Of a stretch of 64,000 nucleotides of DNA, positions 29,948 through 39,978 are shown in pieces. The stretch lies in contig NZ_JAKUKA010000001.1 in assembly GCF_023156195.1 (NCBI RefSeq), forward strand, positions 5,642,001-5,706,000, given 5' to 3'. A program made the translations under genes and the position numbers. Origin of the DNA: Chitinophaga sedimenti. GTDB taxonomy: Bacteria > Bacteroidota > Bacteroidia > Chitinophagales > Chitinophagaceae. The first letter of the stretch is position 1. Each line of letters starts with the position of its first letter. The notes under the pieces were generated by a model, which made no database searches, had not been told where the DNA came from, and saw only the letters and a list, made by a program, of their open reading frames with translations.

Positions 29948-31474
29948 TTATAGTATTTTTAGTCGCTGGCCGTCAAGTTCATACCTGACGCCGGAGGCTG
30001 ATAATAGTTCAAGTACTTTTTCCAGCGAGGAGTATCGGCTAATAGTTCCGGAGAATCCGCCTGCAGGAGGTTCGTTCAAGTAGGTGATCTCCAGTTTGTA
30101 CCAGCGGGCCACTTTCTTTAAGATGCTTCGTAGCTCCTCATCCTGAAAGACAAACAGATCCTGTGTCCAGCCGATGGCGGCTTTCATGTCAGGGTGCTGG
30201 TTAACTTGAATGTCGGATACTGCTTCTCTTACTATCGCCTGTTGTTTGGGCGCCAGCAAAGCGGAATGGTGACCGGTGGTGATATTTACTTTGCCCTCTA
30301 CGAGGGTGGTGGTAACGGTTTGATCTTCTGGGTAGGCGTTTACGTTAAAGGTTGTTCCCAATACCCGAACGGTTACGTCGCTCCTTCCATTGGCTCCTTT
30401 GATGCGCACCAGAAAGGGCTTGCCGGGATCCTTGGTTACATCGAAGAATGCTTCGCCTTCCAGTTCCACTATGCGTTCCTTTTCGGTGAAGGCCACGGGA
30501 AAGGTTATGCGGGAGCCGGCATTAAGCCGGATTTTGGTGTGGTCCGCCAGTTCAAGGCGGTATTCGCCGCCTGCAGGTACGCGCAGGGTGTTATAGGCCA
30601 GACGGAAGCTGCCAGCTTGCCCTGGCTGATAGACAAGCTGTCCCGCCTGGCCATTAATTTGAACGCCCTGTTTGTTGAGAGCAAAGTTGGAATTCGCTGA
30701 ATCTAAATTGATACTGGAGCCGTCGGCCAGTTCCAGCACAGCACTTGCCTGTCCTGGACTGATGGCCTTCGCGTTCGTCATGGCATGTTCCGGCGTCTGT
30801 GCCGGGCGTTGAACTGGCTTGTCGTGCCGGAATATATAATAAGAGGTGCTTAGTACGATGGCAATTGTGGCCGCCACAGAGAGCATGCGAATTATCCTTG
30901 TTCGCGCAGGTGGTATTGTACCTGTCTGATGTTGATGTGCGCCACTGTCAGTATTGAGTTGATCATCGGTTGAACTTAGTTTAGAGGTTTTCTTAATAAG
31001 TTCTCCGAGAATTTTTTTTTCCGATTTGTCGAGCATGCCGTAAACGGCTGCCAGTGTGCTCTTATCAACAATTTTATGATATCCGGCTTCATGGGCAGGG
31101 TTCTCCGCTCTCCAGTCGGCAAGGATCTGTTGTTCTTCTGCTGTAAGTTCTTGTTCCAGTAGCTGCTTGGCCAGAATAGGCGCTATCTCCCTGGGCCGGC
31201 TGGTGATCAGTTCAAATTCACGATACACCTCATCACATTCCACGGCCCAGTTATGAAGCTCCGCGAGTTCTTCAGCAGAGAGTTCTTCCTGCCTGATGTA
31301 CCGGGTAATTAGCCGGGCGACATCTTCGGTAACCAATAATTCAGACGGCAGCACCGGGTTGACCTGGTGGTCATCCCGCCATTGCTGTATGATGTGCAGT
31401 TCTTCAGCGGTCAGCTCTTTGGTTAAAAGCTGTTTGGCAATGATGGCTGCGATAATGTCGTTGCGGTCGTTCAT
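29948..31474 (-). CDS. FecR-family anti-sigma factor with triplicated N-terminal module
   Basis: FecR proteins span the inner membrane, hold the ECF sigma factor and receive a signal from the STN domain of SusC. This intact 508-residue protein has a C-terminal FecR domain (RLAYNTLRVPAGGEYRLELA, GEAFFDVTKDPGKPFLVRI, VRVLGTTFNVNAYPE) and one membrane segment (about residues 195-215). Its cytoplasmic N-terminus is unusual. The module (I/L)AKQLLxxELTAEExxIIxxW appears three times (about residues 11-35, 55-80, 97-122), whereas most relatives have one. It is 181 bp downstream of the sigma factor start-proximal gene and 1.07 kb before susC. Confidence 0.9.
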   Translation of the reverse strand: MNDRNDIIAAIIAKQLLTKELTAEELHIIQQWRDDHQVNPVLPSELLVTEDVARLITRYIRQEELSAEELAELHNWAVECDEVYREFELITSRPREIAPILAKQLLEQELTAEEQQILADWRAENPAHEAGYHKIVDKSTLAAVYGMLDKSEKKILGELIKKTSKLSSTDDQLNTDSGAHQHQTGTIPPARTRIIRMLSVAATIAIVLSTSYYIFRHDKPVQRPAQTPEHAMTNAKAISPGQASAVLELADGSSINLDSANSNFALNKQGVQINGQAGQLVYQPGQAGSFRLAYNTLRVPAGGEYRLELADHTKIRLNAGSRITFPVAFTEKERIVELEGEAFFDVTKDPGKPFLVRIKGANGRSDVTVRVLGTTFNVNAYPEDQTVTTTLVEGKVNITTGHHSALLAPKQQAIVREAVSDIQVNQHPDMKAAIGWTQDLFVFQDEELRSILKKVARWYKLEITYLNEPPAGGFSGTISRYSSLEKVLELLSASGVRYELDGQRLKIL

Positions 31475-31655
31475 TGAAGCGATTTTGGAAAATGCTGAAT
31501 TAATTGTGCCTCGCCGTTTACTTCCGTTGGTTTGTCCATTTTAGACCTACCGTCGTAAAGGATACGTAAGAGGTTCCCATTATTGCCGATATTTTTCAAA
31601 GAAAGTTTGAAGAATTTTCGGAATAATATCTAACAGTTTGAAAATGAGACGTTTA

Positions 31656-32243
31656 CTATCGGAGTAAAATCAATAGAATAGCGAGTTGCGATTGGGGGAA
31701 TGACCGGTATTTTTCGGCCAGCAGTTTCTTTAAAGATGTTTTTATATGCCCAACAGTACTGGCGGACTTACCGATGATATCGGCTACCTCCTGATTGCTT
31801 TTTCCGCCCATAATTCCTTCCCAGAATACCGTCTGCATCTGCGGAGAGAGCGTGGTAACGTACTTGAATACCAGTTCCAATACTTCCGCATGGACGGCAG
31901 CGATATGAACGTCATCGTTGGAGAGAACGCCTGATTCCTTAATGTCGTTGAGTCTTCGTTGATCTGATTTGATCTTGCGCAGGTTGTCGATGCAAAGATT
32001 CCTTGTTATATGGAGAAGATAGTGGACCAGGTGTGGTTCGCCCTCGATGGTTTCACGGTTGAGCCATAGGCGGTAAAATGCGGTCATAACGATTTCTTCG
32101 GCATCCTCGTGGACGGCCAGCGTCAGGGTACTGAGCATTATTCGCCTGAAGTAGGCGCTGACTATGGATGTAAATGCCTCTTGGTCTCCCTGCTTGAAGA
32201 GCCTGAGTGTGTCGTCATTAACCATGTTTTCTTGCCGGTTCAT
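31656..32243 (-). CDS. ECF RNA polymerase sigma factor
   Basis: A 195-residue sigma-70 family protein. Region 2 is visible as FTSIVSAYFRRIMLSTLTLA with EIVMTAFYRLWLNRET, and region 4 as VTTLSPQMQTVFWEGIMGGK and SNQEVADIIGKSASTVGHIK. It is translated just before the FecR anti-sigma gene. The pair is expected to activate the susC operon when ligand binds. The protein starts MNRQENMVNDD at 32243 and is intact. Confidence 0.9.
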   Translation of the reverse strand: MNRQENMVNDDTLRLFKQGDQEAFTSIVSAYFRRIMLSTLTLAVHEDAEEIVMTAFYRLWLNRETIEGEPHLVHYLLHITRNLCIDNLRKIKSDQRRLNDIKESGVLSNDDVHIAAVHAEVLELVFKYVTTLSPQMQTVFWEGIMGGKSNQEVADIIGKSASTVGHIKTSLKKLLAEKYRSFPQSQLAILLILLR

Positions 32244-33118
32244 ATAAAGCGTATCTCCAACGGTTTAGGTGGTACGATCTGGGCTAAATCATTTTTGCAG
32301 GGAGAGAGAATAAAGGTATACGTTGATTCTGGTATTCCACTGTCAGGCAAATGAAAAAGCTGGATAGCGTTTAACGTCGATAGGTGATAAGGTTGGAAAC
32401 ATCCGGAGCATCGATTCATAGCGATGGTGACAGCTGCAATTTAGAAGCCACACCAAACTGGCTATGGTAGTACGGGCAGGAGCATTCTCTTATTGTTCAG
32501 CAATTATTCCAATGCCAAAATAGTAAATTTTTTAAAACAGAAAATAGACAAAGATGGGCAGTGGCCGGATATAATTAATACCGATATGTTGTAACCGGTA
32601 TAGTGCTGCATGTTTTTGAAGGAAAGCGTGAAAACGTTGAACATTCTTCAATACAAACCGCACAATCTTGATAGTTCAAACGGGCCATTATTTTGTCATA
32701 TTAATTAATGGGGGTAATGTTGCACATACGTCAGCGACTGCTGCCGTTGGACCATCCTTCCTCAGTATATAATGCCCTCCCCTGGGAACCTGGCGGAATA
32801 TTTCTGCCTGCATTATTATATACAAAACTTCTGTAAATGTTGAACAACCGATTTGGAATTGCGTTACCCGCCTCTTGGCTTGAGCCCTATTCTTTTTGCA
32901 GCCCCGCGCTGTTTTTCATTTTAACGTCAGCCGTTTTCTTACTCCCAATTTTGATCCATCTTATTTTAAGGTACCGGTTGTCTGGTCATGAACCTGAAGA
33001 GCGCGTTTAGCCGCTAAACATACACGAAAGTTGTGTCATTCAATGCCTTATGGTGTTGAGGGAGATAGTATGAGCGAAACTTAACCATTCTTATTCACGC
33101 GGTTACTTTAATCCTTAT
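32244..33118. other. 875-bp divergent intergenic region, no gene seen
   Basis: The region lies between the two divergent sigma factor genes and is AT-rich in its middle. I see no coding frame of useful length, no RNA gene and no strong hairpin. It must hold the promoters of both flanking genes. Confidence 0.4.
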
Positions 33119-33662
33119 ATGGTCAGAAAAGACAAAACGCAACCATTTGAAACCTTAACGCCGGAAAAGGATCGTGAGCTCAAGGCCATCGTGAAACAAT
33201 ATAGGGAAGTAATAACGATCCACCTGTGCAGGGCGATGCGCGATTGGGAACTTGCCCAGGAATTGTCCGCCGATGTATTTATAGATGTCATCGTGAAGCT
33301 GGGCACTTTCGAGTCCCCGGCACAAACGCGGAACTGGCTTTTTCTGGCGGCGCGAAATAAGGCGGTCAGCGAGTTCCGGAAGTGGTCAGTGGAACGGCGT
33401 AACAAAAAAAGAGTACCTGCTTGTCAGCAGTTGGAGCGAGTCTGCTGATCAGGGAATGGAAATGGAAAATCTTCATACAGAGGTGATGGCCAAGGTCATG
33501 GGCACGCTCCAGATATTGACACCTCGGGAAAGAGAGGTAATAAGGTTGCTATACCTAAATGAGATGACGGTAGAAGAAATAGCAGCTAAAATGGGAGTAA
33601 AGAAAACCAGGGTTTATAATTTGAAGAGTAATGCACTAAAGGTTATTAAAAATAATATATAA
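33119..33662 (+). CDS. second ECF-like sigma factor (frameshifted)
   Basis: Two adjacent frames are one gene. The first (33119-33448) carries region 2 (EVITIHLCRAMRDWELAQEL, DVFIDVIVKLGTF, RNWLFLAARNKAVSEFRKW). The second carries region 4 (VMGTLQILTPREREVIRLLY, MTVEEIAAKMGVKKTRVYNL). One A fewer in the A7 run at 33404-33410 joins them as ERRNKKEYLLVSSWSESAD, about 180 aa. No anti-sigma gene follows. Its neighbour is the DUF3738-like protein, so its target is unclear. Confidence 0.8.
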
Positions 33663-33820
33663 AAATCTCCCCAGAAATCGGTGAAGTCGCATTCCTTTTT
33701 GCGAAGTAATCTATGAGGTCACCAATTGGCATGACCGTACTAACCGATACCTTACCAAAACACATGGCCAGTATCCAATGGAGCAAAGCGTACATCCTTT
33801 CGTAATCAAACTGCTGCATT

Positions 33821-34693
33821 ATGGATATGGTCAAACACCTGGGGGTGCTGTTTTCCCTCGCTGGTGGCTATTTAATGTTGCCCACCTTGCGAAAGCCGAA
33901 GGAATCCAAGATACCGATGCAACTACAAAATGAAGGAATTCTTTTCGGGCAAGACCTGCTTTTTCCTGGCCTGCACTATGAGACCACCGAAGGGGTGGCG
34001 ATCGGCAAAGCGAAGAAGGGTACTGTAAGCACGAGGAATATCTATATCAATGACGGCCGCATCCAGGTAACCAACGCCACTCCGGTGGAACTCTATCTTA
34101 TTGCTCTGCATAAGTCGGCGGAGTATATTCCCTATAACAGGGCCAGGATATCGATGACGGTGTATGACGAAAAACGTTTTTTCCCGGATGGGTTAAAGAA
34201 GGAGTATGTTGATGAGGTGGAGATGGAAAAGTGGCGAAGGGATTATGGCTTTCATTATGATCGCGTCTTTTCCCTTCAGGAGCGCGTGAGTAAGTGGGCG
34301 TTAATGCTCAATGATCTCAATCAATACTTTGGAAAGCGTTACCGTATAGCAGGGAGTATTGAGAAGGTGCCAACGGACTGTTTGCTGCTTAAGCATAACA
34401 GGCGTACGGAGATACCGTTCTATACCGGAAAACGGGCTACCAAATTAGAAGATGGGAAGCTCACTATTCAATGTAACAGTATCGATGCCCTTGTTAATTG
34501 GCTGGATAACCGGTATCAGTTTGACCCGGGGTTGCCCATCATCGACAGGTCATATCATGGAGGCGGAGTGGTCCTTACCTTAAAGGCGGACTTTTCAGAT
34601 TTTTCATCCATAAACGAGGCATTGATAGAGCATGGTTTGTCCCTTCAACAGGAATTTATATCCATTGAGAGGATGGTAATAAGAAGTAGATAG
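33821..34693 (+). CDS. DUF3738-like protein (weak match), unknown function
   Basis: A 290-residue intact frame starting MDMVKHLGVLFSLAGGYLML. There is a weak hydrophobic N-terminus but no clear signal peptide. The C-terminal 75 residues (IQCNSIDALVNWLDNRYQFD, YHGGGVVLTLKADFSDFSSI, INEALIEHGLSLQQEFISIE) have the order of the tail of the DUF3738/TIGR03435 type: an oligomer-like NxxALN segment, a hydrophobic strand, and a final (L/M)VI strand. The central part (YIPYNRARISMTVYDEKRFF) is not familiar. It follows the second sigma factor by 158 bp and ends before a terminator. Confidence 0.55.
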   Translation: MDMVKHLGVLFSLAGGYLMLPTLRKPKESKIPMQLQNEGILFGQDLLFPGLHYETTEGVAIGKAKKGTVSTRNIYINDGRIQVTNATPVELYLIALHKSAEYIPYNRARISMTVYDEKRFFPDGLKKEYVDEVEMEKWRRDYGFHYDRVFSLQERVSKWALMLNDLNQYFGKRYRIAGSIEKVPTDCLLLKHNRRTEIPFYTGKRATKLEDGKLTIQCNSIDALVNWLDNRYQFDPGLPIIDRSYHGGGVVLTLKADFSDFSSINEALIEHGLSLQQEFISIERMVIRSR

Positions 34694-34817
34694 GCGGTCC
34701 CAGCCCGTGTCCATTATATACTTGGTGCCACCGCCACTTGAAGGATATTAGGGATAAAGGCGGTGGTCCAGAAAGCCGTTCCGCATCTTGGGTAAATACA
34801 TAAGATAAGGACGGCGG

Positions 34818-34845
34818 CAGCTCGGGTTCTGCCCGGGCTGTTTTT
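34818..34845 (+). terminator. rho-independent terminator after the DUF3738-like gene
   Basis: CAGCTCGGG and CCCGGGCTG form a 9-bp stem (one G-U) with the loop TTCTG, followed by TTTTT. It lies 125 bp after the stop at 34693. The rest of the 34694-35218 gap holds no gene that I can support. A 64-codon frame at 34891-35085 lacks any family resemblance. Confidence 0.8.
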
Positions 34846-35218
34846 AATGAAATGTTGAATTTTAATACCAAAAAATGGTCAGCCTGATAGTTGAAATGTG
34901 TACCCTGCACGTTTTATATGGTACCAGGGGATAAATATATTGAGGAGGGAGGTTGCGTTTTGCAGCACCCGTTATTTTTTAAATGGCTCTTCGGAGCCCT
35001 AACCTACGGGCTGGAATGTCTATTCCGGCCTTTTAAGACATTTATTGTCCTGTCAGAACTAACGTTGAGGAGAAGATTTGGATAAGGCTGTTCCCATAAT
35101 TGTCACCTCTAACATAACGACACTACTGAAGCCGAAGCAGGGGCTAAGGTTTAGGTAGGGTTACTTCTTTCTCTGCAGTTAGTTTTGGCTTAAGGCCGGG
35201 AGACTTCTCCCGGCCGTT

Positions 35219-37259
35219 TTATTTATTATTGTCCGGGTTAATGATCAGCAGGTGCGACAGGCTGGGTGTGTTGCGAATCCGCTCCAGTTCCGTAGCCCGT
35301 ATGAGTTGGATATCATTTCGAATCCGGTTAAAGTTGTCGGTGACCTCCTGTTGCGATACTTCTTTTACTATCGGAATTTCTTTATAGGCTGCTTCCTCTC
35401 GGGCAATGGCCGCATGATCATTCTGAATATGGGCATGAAATGCTTTGAGCTTGATGATCTCGGTAGGGGTGTCTCCCATGATACCAACGAATTCCCCGGA
35501 GGAAAGCTGGGCGATCTTGGATGGCGGGATCGCCGCATCCAATTGCGTGCTCTTGGATACGCTGGTATCCTGCCGGTTGATAGAGACCGATTCCCTTGGC
35601 TGTACGACTTTTCCAATCCGTTCCGACATGAATTTGGCGGTATCACCTACAGATTGGCCACAGAATATATTCCCGCAAATATTGACCAGTACTTCTGCCT
35701 GTTCCCGGCTATAATCTTTCTTCAACTGCGCGTAATCCTGGATAGCAAAAACTACCGCACACCTATAGCCGCGTGAAATTCCGACGAGATTTTCGCAGCC
35801 GTTCCAGAAAACTGTGGGCAGCTCATCTACTATGATGGCGCTGGGAAGCATGCCCTTCACCGTTATCAGCCGACTGAGCCTTGTCAGGTAAAGAGACAGC
35901 ACGGCGCCATAGGTTTGAACGCGTTTGGGATTGTTGCCAACGCAAACAATCTTGGGGTCTTGCGGGTTGTTGATGTCTAAGGAGAAATCATTGCCGCTTA
36001 ATACATAATAAAGTGAAGGGGAGACAAGACGAGAAAGTGCAATCTTCGCGCTGGCGATCTGGCCTTCGAGTTGTTCCATTGCGCGATTCAAATACGCGCT
36101 CAAAAAAGGATTTTTTCGGGGAGGGTCGCGCCCGTCATAATTTATGACGGGCGCGACCCTATCAACACTTCAATCTCCGGCTCAGTACCCAGAATCGGAA
36201 AGAGGTCATCGTAATGCAGGGACTGAAACTCTATCGCATGCGGAAGGGTGCAGTACTGGCCTCCTTTATACTTTTTCAGAAACCAGAATATGGCAGTAAC
36301 AAAGTTGATACTACTCTCGGAAAAAAATTCGCCGGATTTTTTTATCCAGTCTCTATTGAGCGCCAGAAGTAGCGTCCGGCTTGACTCTGCTGAATCTGTG
36401 ATCTCTGGCATGCCATCTGGTGGAATGACATTGCATCGATGCGTGCGTGAGCAGTCATCAAAGTTGATATAATAAAACTTCGGAGGTTTTTCGTAGAGGT
36501 GCTTGTACTTTAGAAAAGCGTTGTAAGCGATGATGGAGAGATCAGGAAACTTGAAATCATATACGAATAAAACGTATCGCTTCGATATCATTTGGGTGAT
36601 GAAATGACGTATAATGAAATACGATTTTCCGGATCCTCCGCCTCCAATTATCATCGTACTTCTAAAAGGGGCCAGGCAGTTAATCCAGCTATTTCTTGTT
36701 TTGCCGCGAAAGTTGTACTTCGCAGGCAGGTTAACACTGTATTCGTTTGACCGGTACTGTTCTTCCTGCGGGAACGTTTCGTTCAGTTCGTTAAAGATGT
36801 CCTTATCCAGGTTGACTTTGATCAGTCGGGATATTCTGGCACCTGAAGTTATGAGTAGCAGGTAACCTGATGCAGTAAGACAGATGTATGCAATACCGAC
36901 AACTGCAAATGGCAGCGGGGTATCCATAATCAGTGGGGAAGCCCAATACAATAACAACCCGAAACAAATTCCCAGGATGATGTTTACCGGTTGGGACTTC
37001 ACATCTTTTTTCCCCTGATGCCTGCAAGGGCAAGGATCAGCAACCCCAGCACAGATCCTTTTAGGTATAGCTGATTGTTGATGGCGGGATGCGTGCCGAT
37101 TTTGAAGAGGAACTTGTTTAGGATCTCGGAAGTTGCGCCGAGTTCATGTAGACTGCCATAACAATAGATGTAGCAGTGAAGGCCCAGCAATAGCATGCTG
37201 GCCAGCCGCAGCAAATCTGTTATGCTGCGGAGCATTTGTTCATTTTCGCCTGTTCCCAT
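35219..37259 (-). CDS. mobC: type IV coupling protein (VirD4/TraG-like, MobC), two frameshifts
   Basis: The coupling protein brings the relaxase-DNA complex to the secretion channel. The N-terminus starts MGTGENEQMLRSITDLLRLA (37259) with membrane helices. One A more in the A6 run near 37006 continues it into DVKSQPVNIILGICFGLLLY and the Walker A motif IIGGGGSGKSYF. The second half has AIIVDELPTVFWNG (Walker B) and AIQDYAQLKKDYSREQAEVL, with IDRQ-type SINRQDTSVS later. A second break sits at a 39-bp perfect palindrome (36122-36160). One more G in the GGG beside it restores the frame with a 16-residue insertion. Repaired length is about 680 aa, slightly longer than usual. It lies just after the relaxase start region. 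Confidence 0.88.
36122..36160. repeat. 39-bp perfect palindrome inside the coupling protein gene
   Basis: Arms of 19 bp (AGGGTCGCGCCCGTCATAA and its exact complement) flank one T. The element lies inside the T4CP gene between codons for ...EPEIEVLI and NPFLSAYLNRAMEQL, which should be contiguous in this family. It therefore looks like an inserted palindromic element of 47-48 bp (RPE-like idea) or a sequencing artefact. If one base is missing nearby, it adds about 16 residues in frame. The arms are GC-rich, unlike the surrounding DNA. Confidence 0.85.
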
Positions 37260-37296
37260 GTTTGTTGGACATGCGGAGCTGGTGTGGGAGGGAAGG

Positions 37297-38802
37297 TTAC
37301 CTGCGTCGCTTTTTCCTTTTCTTTCCTTTGGCTTCGTGCATCATTTCCCACGGTGTTTGTCCGTAAGGTGTTTCTGCATGTAGAAGGTCTTCGAGGAAAC
37401 TGTGGTAGGAAAGGACGCCTGGATAGGTTCCTGGCAGGTCTGGTAATTAATCTGGTTGTCGTTTTTTTGCTTTTGATAATCTGCTCGCAGGTTTTCCAAT
37501 AGGTTTACCTGCAGATAGGTCGAAAGGGATTTAGAAACTGGAATAAAGGTGGTGGGTGCCAGGTGGTAGGCGCCCATGAAAAAGTAGACTTTATTATCGT
37601 CCACGGCCCTTACATCAATTTTTACGCCCTCTTTCTTCCAATATTTGAGTACCTGGTCGAATCCGGTGGTGAATTCTGTTTGTCCCAGCACTCGGTTGAT
37701 AAATGATCTGTTGAATTTGATGGCTACCTTGTCAGCTGAGAGCAGCCGTGCGCCAATGCCAGCTGCGCCATACCCTTTTTAAGGGCAGAGCCTTTGAATA
37801 CGGCGCCGGTTCGATTGTCGATGAAGGTGATGCCGCCGAGGTTGCCAAGGCGGTTATGCCAGAAGTCAATGGCCACATTTTCTGCCTGCAGGTACTGTTT
37901 AAATGCAGCCAGATCAACTCCCTTGGCAAGCGTTTGGTCAATAAGCTGGATCAGGCGTGGTCTAAGTTTTTCCGTGCCTGAAGGGCCATCTGGTACTTAT
38001 AATCAAGAAACCTGAGCGTAGGGCAGTCGGGGATGTACCGGTGCCCTGACATAAATACTGCTCGCTTTCCTTTCCGGACTTATCTTTTCTCCATGCTTGT
38101 CGATGACAGAATAAACAAGTCCTTTTCGGTTATTAAGCAGACTACCTAGTTCTCCGGCATCTGCGACGATATTGTATTGCCTTAATACCTGGTTGAATTC
38201 TTCCAGGGAGGTGAAATGATACTTTGCGATGACGGCCCGAACAATACTTCCGATCTGGTCCCGGTGTCCCTTTTTGTCTTTAAGTACAAGATCCGGATTG
38301 GCTGCGGCAATGACGGCCTCCACTTTTGTATTTTGATCTTTAGCTTTAACAAGTCCATACTCCACTTCAATTTCCTCTCTGGCTTGCATGCCAATAGTTT
38401 TTCCTATCAGGTGCGTTTTTATACGGTGACCATTGTTTTTAATGTTGGTCGTCATGATATGGATGTGCGGGTGGTCCGCATCTGTGTGCTTGTACACCAG
38501 GTAGGGTTGATCCCCGAATCCGATCTTGGCAAGATATTTCCCGGCGATCTCTTTGAGCTTGTCTTCCGAGAGTTCCTCCCCGGCTGAAAGTTTAGGGAGA
38601 TATGCACAACATTGGTCTTGGCAATTTTATTTTTCCTCGCCTGTTTTTTAAATCGGTGAAGTTTGTCTTTTATCGTCAGGTCATCAACGTCCATACCAAA
38701 CCCTACGGCATCGATACAGGTGGCCTGTCCTTTGGCAACTTTATTTTCATTGTAATAAAGCAGGCCGCTGAAACTTTTTCCCGTCGTTATTCTCGCAACC
38801 AT
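37297..38802 (-). CDS. mobB: relaxase (mobilization nuclease, MobB), several frameshifts
   Basis: The relaxase nicks oriT and leads the strand into the recipient. The N-terminus starts MVARITTGKSFSGLLYYNEN with the candidate catalytic tyrosines (LLYYNENK), then AKTNVVHISLNFQPGEEL and the metal-binding HUH motif TDADHPHIHIMTTNI. One more G in a G4 run at about 38565-38570 restores QPGEELSEDKLKEIAGKYLA. Further breaks occur near 38030, 37930 and 37690; the parts ASSIYV..., HRYIPDCPTLRFLDYKYQMA and FAVELGQTEF-like segments follow. The natural end reads TPYGQTPWEMMHEAKGKKRK with stop at 37297-37299. About 500 aa. It overlaps mobA by 16 bp. Confidence 0.85.
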
Positions 38803-39188
38803 TTCCGGGAGAGTTCAGAAATGATTTCCAGCGGGCGCCTGAGTTGTTCCCGGATCTCCTGAATCGAAGCCTGTATGATGTTAAGTTCCATTGGTAGGGC
38901 GATCTTCCCTTTGACGTTTAGTAGCTTGGTGAGCTGGTTGAGGTTTACGCCCACTGCCTTGACTTCCTTACGGGCATCTACAAGTTCTTCCATCACTTTG
39001 TCCAGGCTTTCGTCAATTGTTACGACTTCAACTTTGCCCTCACACAAAACATGTCTGAGCAATTCGCTCATGGTTTTGTAATGGGATTTGGAGAGCATGT
39101 CCGAGAATCTTTCAAAGTGATAGGCGGTTATTCGAGTTTTAACGTCGAATTTCAGCACAACATCATCCGGTAATTTATGGCGATTCAT
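38787..39188 (-). CDS. mobA: relaxosome accessory protein MobA (RHH/MobC-like)
   Basis: A 133-residue protein starting MNRHKLPDDVVLKFDVKTRI. The N-terminal part is a ribbon-helix-helix-like DNA-binding stretch with SKSHYKTMSELLRHVLCEGK, and the C-terminal part is the classical relaxosome protein helix region (VDARKEVKAVGVNLNQLTKL and LRRPLEIISELSRKWLRE). Such proteins bind oriT and guide the relaxase. It overlaps the relaxase start by 16 bp and lies next to the hairpin region at 39242-39295, consistent with an adjacent oriT. Confidence 0.88.
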   Translation of the reverse strand: MNRHKLPDDVVLKFDVKTRITAYHFERFSDMLSKSHYKTMSELLRHVLCEGKVEVVTIDESLDKVMEELVDARKEVKAVGVNLNQLTKLLNVKGKIALPMELNIIQASIQEIREQLRRPLEIISELSRKWLRE

Positions 39189-39241
39189 ACAGCTTCATTT
39201 TTCACTGACTGCCAAAGCAGCGGTTTTATACCATATAATTA

Positions 39242-39295
39242 TATTGGCCGACTCTGAAGGCCAATAAACACTTGCGCACATTTGTGCGTAAGTGT
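39242..39295. other. candidate oriT with two inverted repeats
   Basis: Just upstream of mobA (start 39188) lie two hairpins: TATTGGCC and GGCCAATA (39242-39249 and 39259-39266), and ACACTTGCGCACA with TGTGCGTAAGTGT (39268-39295, one mismatch in 13 bp, 2-base loop). The AT-rich stretch before them (about 39220-39245) is suited to melting. Place and structure fit an origin of transfer served by MobA/MobB. A nic site cannot be located without comparison to a known oriT. Confidence 0.45.
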
Positions 39296-39429
39296 ACATC
39301 TTGCTGACGCGCTCAAAGCGGCAGGGGCTTTAGGCTAATAGGGGCCTTACGGTCATCTATAGCCTTTTGTGGCAGTCCTTTAGAGCTGCTCGCTGCCGAA
39401 CTGGCATTTGACGCCTATAGCAATAATCC

Positions 39430-39732
39430 CTACAGGGTGCCTTTGAAAATCTGTGGATTCTTTATGCCGAACTGCCGTAGTCTATCTTTAAAATGCATCC
39501 ACAAAAAGATTTGGTAGTCGGCAATTTCAAACCACTCATCTCTGGAAATATCGAACGGGTTGATGATAACTGGCAGAGTTGAACCTTCTTTGTAAGCCTC
39601 GTTAAGACCGAAAAGATTTTTGGTAAACCCCTCGCCAATCTCCATCGAATTTGAAATGCAGATCGTATGTCCGGACAGTTTTATCTCCTTGCCGGTACTT
39701 AAACTCATCTTATGTTTTTTAATAGCGGCCAT
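39430..39732 (-). CDS. hypothetical ICE protein
   Basis: A 100-residue frame starting MAAIKKHKMSLSTGKEIKLS. It is soluble, with an IEFADYQIFLWMHF-like aromatic region (DEWFEIADYQIFLWMHFKDR). I recognise no family. It is transcribed on the minus strand towards the mob genes and separated from them by the oriT-like region. Confidence 0.5.
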   Translation of the reverse strand: MAAIKKHKMSLSTGKEIKLSGHTICISNSMEIGEGFTKNLFGLNEAYKEGSTLPVIINPFDISRDEWFEIADYQIFLWMHFKDRLRQFGIKNPQIFKGTL

Positions 39733-39978
39733 AGAATTTTCGTTTGACGATTAAAAATTCCTCAGTTCCGACCTGTGCGGGAAAGGCCGAATGCAGCGAA
39801 AAACTGCATTACATTAAATGATAAGAAGTGAGTTTTCGAGTCATAACAAGTTTGGATATTTAATAAGGAAAATTTTAAAATGTACTTGTTTGTTGTTTCC
39901 TGGTGCCTGTTTATGATTAATCCTGCTTGCTTTCCAGGGGCAGTCATTCACCTGATAATTTCTGGTTTTGTCTACTGC

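Noticed and set aside
34891..35085. 64-codon plus-strand frame
   Set aside because: No family resemblance and no operon context; likely chance.
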